From assembly GCA_015056005.1 (NCBI GenBank), contig SVHB01000014.1:1-40719 (forward strand): a DNA stretch of 40,719 nucleotides, read 5' to 3'. The notes below the pieces were generated by a model, which made no database searches, was not told the origin of the DNA, and saw nothing but the letters and a program-made list of their open reading frames with translations. The position numbers and the translations under genes are program-made. Source of the DNA: Clostridiales bacterium (GTDB lineage: Bacteria; Bacillota; Clostridia; Christensenellales; UBA1750). This document shows positions 1-7,076 of the stretch, one piece after another (position 1 is the stretch's first letter; each line of letters starts with the position of its first letter).

Positions 1-990
1 GGAGAAAAGGATGCCTGCGCTGTGAGCAAGGGAGCTTAAAACGTAATCGCTGCCCCAAAAGGACATATCGCGGTAAATCTGCGCACTGCCCTGCCCTATC
101 CATTTGGATTCACTTATCATGGAGCGAATGAGGTTTGTTACGCCGCCCGGTTCGGTCGGAAAAAGAGCCTGCCTGAACCTTTCAAGGCGATAGCCGCTTG
201 AAAGGAGCCTGAATATGAATAAGAGCACGCCGGTTGCGGTCAGGCAGGAGGCAAAGAGGAAGGTCTTCTTTTTGCCAAAGGAGAACCAATCGCGGTTTGC
301 ACAGACAAGGAAGCTTATAAGGCCTGAAAGGAGCACGATGAGCGACCATGTCATATTGTTTGAAGAAAGGCAGAGATACAGGCAGGCAAAAAGTGCCAAG
401 ACCGATGCAAAGAGGCCTTTGAGCTTTTTGCCGCGCATGGCGTACATTATGCCGGCAATGCCTAAGGGCATGAAGCAGGCGATATAGGGCATGAACGAGC
501 CGAAGCCGTTGACTGTATTTTGAGAATAGTTTGCAATAATGCCATGGGCGAGGATGCCGAAATAGAGGTGGTACGGGCGCTTGCCTATCATTGTGAAATC
601 CAGATGGCAGGTGGTCACCATAAATGCGCTGCCTATGATCAGAGCGGTGATTTCGCGGGCAAGGTCAATGGAAGAGCCGCAGGCAGCAGAAAGGAAGTAT
701 CTGACATAAAGGCCCGCAAAGCATAGAAGGATGACGATGGAAATTAGCATGAGATCGGGTTTGGGGCGATGTATGCGGTCAAGGGATATTCCGAGAGCCT
801 CACTGTCTCCGGTTTGGCGTATGGATTCTTTTACAGCGTCGCTCTCGCTCATGCCGCTTTTGAGCAGGGCTTCATATTGATCATAGAGATGGTTCTCGAT
901 CTCCCTTCTTACAGGTTCGCGGGCGGCTTTGAGCCTGAGCTTTGAGGAGACTTCGAGAGCATATTTCCTGAATTCTTCATGAACGGACAA
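1..990 (-). CDS. HAAS-domain / FtsW-RodA-like membrane protein (partial, C-terminus outside window)
   Basis: The frame is open from a TTG at 990 to the window edge (330 codons). The TTG is chosen because GGGAGGTG lies 6-7 nt upstream; an ATG at 980 is in another frame. Residues 1-75 form a helical HAAS/permease-prefix-like domain (EFRKYALEVS, then AREPVRREIENHLYDQYEALLKSGMS-type helices and a QTGDSEALG motif). Several hydrophobic segments follow from about residue 85. The last visible part (IGQGS, then DYVLSSLAHSAG) resembles the FtsW/RodA/SpoVE signature region DFIFA-x-I-x-EE-x-G, but the acidic pair is replaced. It overlaps the end of the upstream padR gene, so the two are probably translationally coupled and co-regulated. 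A SEDS-like fold is inferred; glycosyltransferase activity is uncertain because the conserved EE is not evident. Confidence 0.72.
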   Translation of the reverse strand, partial: MSVHEEFRKYALEVSSKLRLKAAREPVRREIENHLYDQYEALLKSGMSESDAVKESIRQTGDSEALGISLDRIHRPKPDLMLISIVILLCFAGLYVRYFLSAACGSSIDLAREITALIIGSAFMVTTCHLDFTMIGKRPYHLYFGILAHGIIANYSQNTVNGFGSFMPYIACFMPLGIAGIMYAMRGKKLKGLFASVLALFACLYLCLSSNNMTWSLIVLLSGLISFLVCANRDWFSFGKKKTFLFASCLTATGVLLFIFRLLSSGYRLERFRQALFPTEPGGVTNLIRSMISESKWIGQGSAQIYRDMSFWGSDYVLSSLAHSAGILFS

Positions 991-1321
991 GGTTTGCACC
1001 TCCCTTGAGCACCATTGAGACGGCTGAAGTGTATTTCTCCCACTGGGATTCTTTTTCTGAAAGGGCGGTCTTTCCCGATTCGGTGATGGAATAGTATTTC
1101 CTTGTGCGCCCGTTTTCCTCACGCTCATAGGAGGTTATCCACTCCTTGCTCTCGAGGGTATGCAAAAGAGGATAGAGGGTGCCTGTTTTGAATTCAAAGA
1201 CGTTTTGTGAACGGCTTAAGAGCTCTTCTATCATCTGGTAGCCGTACATATCGCTGCTTTGCAGAAGCTTTAGGACGAGCATCGCGGCGCTGCCGGCGGT
1301 AAGGGATTTATCTATGGGCAT
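977..1321 (-). CDS. PadR-family transcriptional regulator
   Basis: This 114-residue protein has the PadR winged-helix layout: an N-terminal helix (AAMLVLKLLQSS), the YGYQMIEEL helix, the wing sequence TGTLYPLLHTLESKEWI, and a GRTRKYYSITESGK hairpin, followed by a C-terminal dimerisation helix. PadR proteins are normally ligand- or stress-responsive repressors. The ATG at 1321 has AGGAGG about 7 nt upstream. The gene overlaps the start of the HAAS/FtsW-like gene by 14 nt. Its promoter carries two palindromes that fit autorepression. Confidence 0.93.
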   Translation of the reverse strand: MPIDKSLTAGSAAMLVLKLLQSSDMYGYQMIEELLSRSQNVFEFKTGTLYPLLHTLESKEWITSYEREENGRTRKYYSITESGKTALSEKESQWEKYTSAVSMVLKGGANLVRS

Positions 1322-1335
1322 GATTTTGACCTCCT

Positions 1336-1385
1336 ATATGTAGACCATCTACATATATTATATATAGATCATCTACATATGTCAA
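1336..1385 (-). promoter_or_regulatory. padR promoter with two 21-bp operator palindromes
   Basis: On the minus strand TTGACA (1385-1380) and TATAAT (1362-1357) are separated by exactly 17 nt, a full sigma-A consensus. Two palindromes of the form ATATGTAGA-N3-TCTACATAT overlap it: 1336-1356 (perfect, over the start point) and 1360-1380 (one mismatch, in the spacer). Their centres are 24 bp apart. This is the expected arrangement for PadR autorepression; binding by this PadR is inferred. Confidence 0.85.
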
Positions 1386-1582
1386 GAAAAAGCGGGGGGG
1401 TTGAGATGAAGGTTTTGATGGGATAGGAAGGGGCAGATCGTTATTAAAACAAAGAAAGCAAAAAAAATATAAAAAAATTTTTATGATGTCACAAAATGTC
1501 ATACTTAGGGGGGTAGAATCCGATCATGGAACGCGGAAGATCAGATACGTTCCCGCAGAAAAGCAAAGAGAGGTGATGCAAG
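1386..1582. other. Intergenic leader between padR and the phage cassette
   Basis: No clear consensus promoter is visible on the plus strand. The region holds an A/T-rich tract (about 1449-1484), a direct repeat of ATGTCA at about 1486-1502, and a purine-rich stretch at about 1507-1514. A 16-codon reading frame (1526-1576, ATG start) ends on the ribosome binding site of the next gene and could be a leader peptide, but nothing proves that it is translated. Confidence 0.4.
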
Positions 1583-1819
1583 TTGAAGAAATACAGCGCA
1601 AGAGCGCTGGAGAAGCAGATCATGAAGGAGGCGTATGGGGCGCTGGAAGTGGTTGGCGGGATGCTCAAAAGCGAAAGCTGCAAGGACGCGGACAAGCTGA
1701 AGGCAGCGGACATGCTTTTGAAGTATTCGCTCAAGGAAGGAAAGGAGACGGAAGATGCAAGCGGAAATCAGGTGATCAGGCTGGTGCTGGGAAACAGCGC
1801 GCGGGAGGCGGCGCAGTAG
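1583..1819 (+). CDS. Candidate small terminase subunit (short)
   Basis: A 78-residue basic-acidic helical protein directly upstream of the large terminase. The start is TTG at 1583, with AGGTGA about 6 nt upstream; its stop abuts the ATG of the next gene. The stretch DADKLKAADMLLKYSLKEG resembles the helical oligomerisation part of small terminases. No helix-turn-helix is seen at the N-terminus and the protein is about half the usual length. The call rests mainly on position; the alternative is an unrelated small packaging protein. Confidence 0.5.
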   Translation: MKKYSARALEKQIMKEAYGALEVVGGMLKSESCKDADKLKAADMLLKYSLKEGKETEDASGNQVIRLVLGNSAREAAQ

Positions 1820-3226
1820 ATGCCGCGAAGTATGGAACAGGACAGCATTCTTGCCGCTAAAGAGGTGATGCCGCACAAGGCTATGGAAGAGCACGCGATG
1901 GTACAGAAAGGCAGGGAGCTGTGCACTATTGAGCTGGGTACTCCAAACGAGAGGCAGGAGGAATTCTTTAAGGCACAGACGAGGTTCGTTGCATACGGCG
2001 GCGGCAGAGGCGGCGGGAAGAGCTGGGCAGTGCAGCGCAAGGCGATATTGCTTGCGGCAAATTACGATGGGATCAGGATACTGATACTCAGGCGCACGAT
2101 GCCCGAGCTCAGAGAAAACCACATACTTCCGATGCGGATGCTTTTGAGAGATGCGGCGGTTTACAGCGCAAACGACAGGGCGTTCACATTTCCCAACGGG
2201 TCGAGGATACTTTTCGGGTACTGCGACAGCGAGAGCGATGTGCTCAGATATCAGGGACAGGAATTCGATTCGATATTCATTGACGAGGCGACGCAGTTTA
2301 CGAGGTTTCAGTTTGAGACGCTGACGGCTTGTTTGAGAGGTGCCAACGGTTTTCCAAAGAGGTTTTATTTAACCTGCAACCCCGGCGGGGTCGGACATGA
2401 ATGGGTAAGGAGGCTGTTTATAGACAAAAGATACGAAAATTCGGAAAAGGCGGAGGATTATACGTTTATCAAGGCACTGGCTATAGACAATCCGGCGCTG
2501 ATCGAAAACGATCCCGGATATATGGACATGCTGAAGAATCTGCCAAGCGAGATCAGGAGGGCTTGGCTGGACGGTGACTGGGATGTGTTTGCGGGACAGT
2601 ATTTCAAGGAGTTCAGAAGGGATGTACATGTTATTAAGCCCTTCCCCATACCGCCCAACTGGAGGATATACAGAACTATCGATTACGGTCTGGATATGCT
2701 GGCATGCTACTGGATAGCGGTGGACGAAAAGATGAACGCTTATGTTTTTAAGGAGCTGCACGAGCCGAACCTGATTATCGCAAAGGCGGCGCAGAGGATA
2801 AACGCCATGACAAAAGAGAAGGTATTTTTGACACTTGCGCCGCCCGATATGTGGAACAGGAGGCAGGAGACGGGAAAAAGCGTTGCGGACATATTTTCCC
2901 AGCACGGGATAGAGCTTATACGCACGGGCGGCGACAGGGTGAGCGGCTGGCTGAGCATGCTGGAGTGGCTTGCGGTATACGAAGGAGAGGATGGAAGCAA
3001 AAAAAGCGCTATGCGGATATTTGAGAACTGCGAAAACCTTATCCGAGATATACCAAGGCTCAGGCATGATGAAAGGGATCCCAACGATGTTTCCATAAAC
3101 CCGCACATTTACACGCACGGGCCGGACGCAATAAGAGGTTTTTGCACGATGTGGCCCATGAGGGCGGGAAGCGTCGTACAGGAGGATGTACCCGAATATT
3201 CGGGGTTCATTAATTACGGAGTATAA
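1820..3226 (+). CDS. Phage terminase large subunit
   Basis: A 468-residue DNA-packaging motor. The N-terminal ATPase domain shows Walker A GGGRGGGKS (residues 60-68), Walker B SIFIDE (151-156) and a coupling motif TCNPGG (185-190). The C-terminal RNase-H-like nuclease has IDYG (287-290), an Asp in PPDMW (341-345) and a late Asp in HGPDAIRGF, the expected metal ligands. Motifs and length are intact, so the protein looks functional. The start follows the previous stop directly, with a GGGAGG about 12 nt upstream. It packages the phage genome into the procapsid through the portal encoded two genes downstream. Confidence 0.95.
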   Translation: MPRSMEQDSILAAKEVMPHKAMEEHAMVQKGRELCTIELGTPNERQEEFFKAQTRFVAYGGGRGGGKSWAVQRKAILLAANYDGIRILILRRTMPELRENHILPMRMLLRDAAVYSANDRAFTFPNGSRILFGYCDSESDVLRYQGQEFDSIFIDEATQFTRFQFETLTACLRGANGFPKRFYLTCNPGGVGHEWVRRLFIDKRYENSEKAEDYTFIKALAIDNPALIENDPGYMDMLKNLPSEIRRAWLDGDWDVFAGQYFKEFRRDVHVIKPFPIPPNWRIYRTIDYGLDMLACYWIAVDEKMNAYVFKELHEPNLIIAKAAQRINAMTKEKVFLTLAPPDMWNRRQETGKSVADIFSQHGIELIRTGGDRVSGWLSMLEWLAVYEGEDGSKKSAMRIFENCENLIRDIPRLRHDERDPNDVSINPHIYTHGPDAIRGFCTMWPMRAGSVVQEDVPEYSGFINYGV

Positions 3227-3239
3227 AGGAGAAAGCAAA

Positions 3240-3458
3240 TTGGCTATGGGTATTATAACCGGGATCGCGGTGGTTCTGATATCTGCATACATTGCAAGGA
3301 TCACGGCTATCGAGTTCCTGGAAAGGACGGAAAAGAGCGAAATACAAAAGACAAAAAGCGACGAAAAAGCAATAAGGCTCATGAAGCAATGGGACAATCT
3401 TTTTGCCTACAACGGAAAAGCACAGGACACGAAGGAGGAGATGGATGAACAGCATTAA
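3240..3458 (+). CDS. Small single-pass membrane protein in phage head operon
   Basis: A 72-residue protein with an N-terminal hydrophobic helix (GIITGIAVVLISAYIARI) followed by a charged tail. TTG at 3240 is preferred because AAGGAG lies 8 nt upstream; an ATG two codons later is the alternative. It lies between terminase and portal and overlaps the portal start by 14 nt, so the two are probably coupled. I do not recognise the family; small membrane proteins at this position are common in phage head operons but have no fixed role. Confidence 0.6.
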   Translation: MAMGIITGIAVVLISAYIARITAIEFLERTEKSEIQKTKSDEKAIRLMKQWDNLFAYNGKAQDTKEEMDEQH

Positions 3459-4974
3459 AAACGAGAGCGCCATAAGCATTTGGGATCAGTACGAAAAAGG
3501 CGCTGCGTTTAAGGAAAACATCGGGCTTTACGAAAACGTAAGGAAAAACGAGAATTTCTACATCGGCAGGCAATGGGAGGGAGTGAACGCCCCCGATCTT
3601 GAAAAGCCTGTGGTGAACATACTCAAAAGAGTTGTGGCGTATTTCATTTCCATGCTGGTATCGGATGATATCAGCGCAAAGGTGGAGCCCTATGAAGGCG
3701 CGGATGAAAGCGTACAGCTGATGAGCAAATGCGTGAACGCAGAGCTTTCAAGGCTGATAGAGGACACGAATGCAAAGATGATGGGCAGGGACGCCATAAG
3801 GGACGCTGCGGTTTGCGGCGACGCCTGCGTTCATATTTACTGGGACAGCCAGAAGAACAGAAACGCCATGTACAAAGGCGGTATCAGGATGGAAGCGCTG
3901 CACAATACCAATGTATTCTTTGGAAATGAGAAGGTATGCGACGTACAAAGGCAGCCTTACATCATAATCAGCATGCGCAGCGATATCGAGAAGCTCAAAA
4001 ACGAAGCTAAGGAAAACGGCTGTGAATTTGAGGCGATAGCATCCGACAGAGGCGACGATGCCAAAAGCGGTATTTATCCCGATCACAGTGAGAACATGGC
4101 AACGGTGCTCATAAAATACGAAAGAGATGAGCAGACGGGTCATATTTGGGCAAGTAAGCTCACAAGCGGCGGTTTTATACGCAAAAAATGGGATACCGGG
4201 CTTGAATTATATCCGATAGCATGGCTGAGTTGGGAAAAGGTGCGTTCCTGTTATCACGGTCAGGCGGCTATAACCGGGCTTATCCCCAATCAGATAGCGA
4301 TAAACAAGCTTCAGGCTATGCTGATAAAATCGGTGAAGGATATGGCTTTCCCGAAGATCATCTACGATGCAACGAAGCTCACAAACTGGAGCAATAAGGT
4401 CGGCGAAGCCATAGGCGTATACGGAAATCCCAACGAGGCGATAGCAAACATTATGCACGGCGCGAGCGTTACCCCGCAGATACAGGGGCTTATAAACGAT
4501 CTGGTGTCGCTCACAAAAGAGACTATGGGCGCATCGGATGCGGCGCTGGGCATGATAAGCAACCCTGACAACACGAGCGCGATAATCGCTATGCAGAAGG
4601 CAACCGGCGCGCCGCTTGAGCTGCAGAAGATGAGCTATTATCAGTGGATAGAGGATTATATCCGTATATTTATCGACATGATAAGGGTTTATTACGGCGT
4701 GAGGTTCGTGACCGCTCCCAACGGTATGAACGTGGTCGATTATTCGAAGATCGGTATGCTGGGAAGCGATGTTCAGGTGAACGTCGGCGCGGCTGCGTAC
4801 TGGAGCGAGCTTACACAGGTGCAGACTGCCGATAACCTCTATCAGAGGGGACTCATGGATGCAAAGACTTATCTTGAAGCCATCCCCGAGAGCTATATCC
4901 GCAACAAGACTCAGGTTATCGACAATATTGAAACAATGAAGGAACACGGAGGTTTGAATGGAGCTGTTCAGTAA
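3445..4974 (+). CDS. Phage portal protein
   Basis: A 509-residue protein after the terminase and before the scaffold. It has the features of P22-like or podoviral portals: an early YIGRQWEG segment, a long alpha/beta wing-stem region, GLIPNQIAINKLQAM, and a Gln/Met-rich crown helix (SAIIAMQKATGAPLELQ). The ATG at 3445 has AAGGAGGAG just upstream. The portal forms the dodecameric vertex through which DNA is packaged and to which the tail connector binds. It is full length and uninterrupted, and its 3' end overlaps the scaffold gene by 17 nt. Confidence 0.88.
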   Translation: MNSIKNESAISIWDQYEKGAAFKENIGLYENVRKNENFYIGRQWEGVNAPDLEKPVVNILKRVVAYFISMLVSDDISAKVEPYEGADESVQLMSKCVNAELSRLIEDTNAKMMGRDAIRDAAVCGDACVHIYWDSQKNRNAMYKGGIRMEALHNTNVFFGNEKVCDVQRQPYIIISMRSDIEKLKNEAKENGCEFEAIASDRGDDAKSGIYPDHSENMATVLIKYERDEQTGHIWASKLTSGGFIRKKWDTGLELYPIAWLSWEKVRSCYHGQAAITGLIPNQIAINKLQAMLIKSVKDMAFPKIIYDATKLTNWSNKVGEAIGVYGNPNEAIANIMHGASVTPQIQGLINDLVSLTKETMGASDAALGMISNPDNTSAIIAMQKATGAPLELQKMSYYQWIEDYIRIFIDMIRVYYGVRFVTAPNGMNVVDYSKIGMLGSDVQVNVGAAAYWSELTQVQTADNLYQRGLMDAKTYLEAIPESYIRNKTQVIDNIETMKEHGGLNGAVQ

Positions 4975-5677
4975 GGAAAACATGGCTGAAAGAGACGATG
5001 TGCTCGATATTTTTGACGAGTATCTGCCCGATGACATTGAAGAAGGGCTGGATGACATCGATATCGAGGATGGCGAGGAGATCATAGACGGCATCCGCGT
5101 TGTATATAACGGCAGGGAGCAGACGGTCTCAAGGGATGATGCGCCCACGCTTATACAGAAGGGCATGAATTACGATCATGTCGCAAAGGAGCTTGAGGAG
5201 CTCAGAGGCGAGACATCGATAAGGACGATAAAAGAGCATGCCGCCAAAAGAGGCGTTGACTATAAAGAGTATATAGGGATGCTGGAGAGGATGAGTTTTG
5301 CGGGCGAAGCTGACGCACTTAAACAAAAGGGCGTTATCGATAGGACGCAGGAGCTTATTCTGAAAGCGGATGAAATCGAGCGCGAGGCTGAAACCAAGCG
5401 GCGCGTGAAGGAGCAGTATGAGAAATTCGTGCTGGAAAATCCCGATATCGACGCAAAAGATCTTCCCGAGGAGGTGCTGAAGGCTCCGCTTGAGGGCGGA
5501 GATATAATGCTTTCCTACTTAAAACACAAAAATGCGATGCTGACAGCTAAGCTTAGCGCACTTACAAACCATGAGGCGGCAAGGCATAATTCCGTTGGCA
5601 GCGCATCGGGACAGGGTGAGGAAAGCGAAGAAGAAGGCGACATGCTTTGGAAGGCATTTATGGGCAGGTCAGTATAA
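4958..5677 (+). CDS. Phage scaffolding protein
   Basis: A 239-residue, very acidic N-terminus (DDVLDIFDEYLPDDIEEGLDDIDIEDG-type composition) followed by charged helices predicted to coil, and a short basic C-terminal end (WKAFMGRSV). This layout, and its place between portal and major capsid, fit a scaffold that templates procapsid assembly and leaves before packaging. The ATG at 4958 has CGGAGG 5 nt upstream and overlaps the portal end. No protease domain is seen. Confidence 0.75.
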   Translation: MELFSKENMAERDDVLDIFDEYLPDDIEEGLDDIDIEDGEEIIDGIRVVYNGREQTVSRDDAPTLIQKGMNYDHVAKELEELRGETSIRTIKEHAAKRGVDYKEYIGMLERMSFAGEADALKQKGVIDRTQELILKADEIEREAETKRRVKEQYEKFVLENPDIDAKDLPEEVLKAPLEGGDIMLSYLKHKNAMLTAKLSALTNHEAARHNSVGSASGQGEESEEEGDMLWKAFMGRSV

Positions 5678-5739
5678 AGACCGATCATATCGTACATCTT
5701 TGCAGGTTAAAAATGCCGAACAAACAGTTCGGGCGAAGA

Positions 5740-5787
5740 CACCTCATCAGTCAGCAAAGCTGACAGCTTCCCCTCAAGGGGAAGCCA
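5740..5787. repeat. REP-like double-hairpin element inside the phage operon
   Basis: Two adjacent perfect hairpins: TCAGC-AAA-GCTGA (5751-5763) and GCTTCCCC-TCAA-GGGGAAGC (5766-5785), preceded by CTCATCAG. The same plan (ATCAGTC, hairpin, CAGCT plus C-run/G-run hairpin) recurs at 15189-15234 just after the cassette. It sits in the 264-nt gap between scaffold and capsid, which contains no convincing gene. Confidence 0.75.
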
Positions 5788-5820
5788 AGATGCGAAGCAA
5801 GATTCTCGGTATATCAAGCT

Positions 5821-5848
5821 TTGATAAAGGCATGTACCAGCCTATAAA
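5821..5848 (+). promoter_or_regulatory. Possible internal promoter for the capsid gene
   Basis: TTGATA (5821-5826) and TATAAA (5843-5848) are spaced by 16 nt, about 95 nt upstream of the capsid ATG. It lies in the only large gap within the head genes, where an extra promoter for the most abundant virion protein would make sense. The match is moderate, and the promoter function is inferred. Confidence 0.4.
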
Positions 5849-5941
5849 AGCAAAACATCGTTAAAGAGGTGCAAAACATATCTTATGGAAAAAAGAGACA
5901 TACAAAAACAATTTCTGATTTGAATTGGAGGAATGATACAA

Positions 5942-7021
5942 ATGGCAATTAATCTGGCTAACAAATATTCAGACAAAATCGCGCAGCATTTTGCGCAGAC
6001 TTCTTTCATTAAGGGCATGACGAGCAATGAGTATGACTTTGTGGGCGTAAAATCCCTGAAGATCTACACTCTTGCTACCGTGGCTATGAACGATTACAAC
6101 AGGAACGCATCCGCGAACAGGTATGGCGAACCTTCAGAGATCCAGGATACCTTCCAGGAACTGGTCATGAAGAGAGACAGATCTTTTGTGGGCGTTATCG
6201 ACAAGGGCAACGATGCAGAGCAGATGGGCGTTAAAAACGCTATGAGGTGGCTGAGGATCCAGATGGATGAAAAGGTCACCCCCGAAAGCGATAAATACGC
6301 TTTTTCCCAGTTCATTATGAACGCGGGCAAGGTGGCTGCGATCGAAGAAGCGCTCGACAAGGACAATGTTGTGGGTCATCTTGCCAAGGCGATGGCGTAC
6401 CTTGACGACAAGGGCGTGCCTTATGTGGGCAGGACCATATACATCAACACTTCCACCTATTCCATGCTCAGGCAGGCGCCCGAGTTTATCGGCGTGGACA
6501 AGCTGGGCGAAAAGGCACTCAGCAAAGGTGTTGTGGGCGAGTTCATGGGCGCAAAGGTCGTAAGGGTACCCAACGCATACCTTGCAAACGGTACTTATTT
6601 CCTTATCACCTATAAGGAGAGCGTTATGTTCCCCTGGAAGATCAGCGATACCAAGCTGCATGAGGATCCGCCCGGCATCAACGGCGCACAGATCGAGGGC
6701 AGGTTCAATTACGATGCGTTCGTTCTGGGCGCAAAGGCGGACGGCGTATACGTCGGCGCTGATGCAGCTTACGCTTTGAACGCGCCCGAGATCACCTGCT
6801 CTGCTCCCGGTACTTCCGACATGGTGATCAGCTGCGAGGATGCACAGACCATTCTTTACACCATCGACGGCAGCGATCCCAGATACAGCCCCGATGTACT
6901 CACCTACTCCGGCGCGGTAAGCACCGCTGACTGGGCAGGCGATGTGACCGTTAAGGCTGTGGGCTACAAACAGGGCAAGCAGACTTCCGATGTGACCGAG
7001 GTTACATACACTGTTGGCTAA
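5942..7021 (+). CDS. Major capsid protein with C-terminal Ig-like (chitobiase/Fn3-associated) domain
   Basis: This 359-residue protein follows the scaffold. Residues 1 to about 275 have a capsid-like composition and the P22-like/HK97-fold order, starting MAINLANKYSDKIAQHFAQ and including a surface region with WRLIQMDEKV-type helices. Residues 279-359 form a separate beta-rich domain with YTIDGSDPRYSPD and TVKAVGYKQGKQTSDV, the signature of chitobiase C-terminal/Fn3-associated domains. Such decorations are displayed on the outer shell in some phages. ATG 5942 is chosen over ATG 5933 because GGAGGA lies 9 nt upstream of it, whereas it abuts the earlier one. No frameshift separates the two domains, so every copy would carry the Ig-like domain. 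Confidence 0.85.
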   Translation: MAINLANKYSDKIAQHFAQTSFIKGMTSNEYDFVGVKSLKIYTLATVAMNDYNRNASANRYGEPSEIQDTFQELVMKRDRSFVGVIDKGNDAEQMGVKNAMRWLRIQMDEKVTPESDKYAFSQFIMNAGKVAAIEEALDKDNVVGHLAKAMAYLDDKGVPYVGRTIYINTSTYSMLRQAPEFIGVDKLGEKALSKGVVGEFMGAKVVRVPNAYLANGTYFLITYKESVMFPWKISDTKLHEDPPGINGAQIEGRFNYDAFVLGAKADGVYVGADAAYALNAPEITCSAPGTSDMVISCEDAQTILYTIDGSDPRYSPDVLTYSGAVSTADWAGDVTVKAVGYKQGKQTSDVTEVTYTVG

Positions 7022-7030
7022 AACAAGGAT

Positions 7031-7057
7031 ATTGGGCGCACTTTAAGTGCGCCCAAT
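7031..7057 (+). terminator. Strong hairpin between capsid and fibre genes (partial terminator candidate)
   Basis: A perfect 12-bp stem ATTGGGCGCACT with loop TTA lies 10 nt after the capsid stop. The following sequence (CTGTTTAC) is only weakly T-rich, so it would act as a partial terminator or an mRNA-stabilising 3' hairpin rather than a full stop. The next gene's ribosome binding site follows at once. Confidence 0.55.
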
Positions 7058-7076
7058 CTGTTTACGGAGGTGAAAC

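Noticed and set aside
1322-1582. Phage attachment site next to padR
   Set aside because: No tRNA or direct repeat matching the far end near 15148-15240 could be found by eye.
6134-6661. 175-codon frame antisense to the capsid gene
   Set aside because: Shadow frame of the capsid; no RBS and no family.
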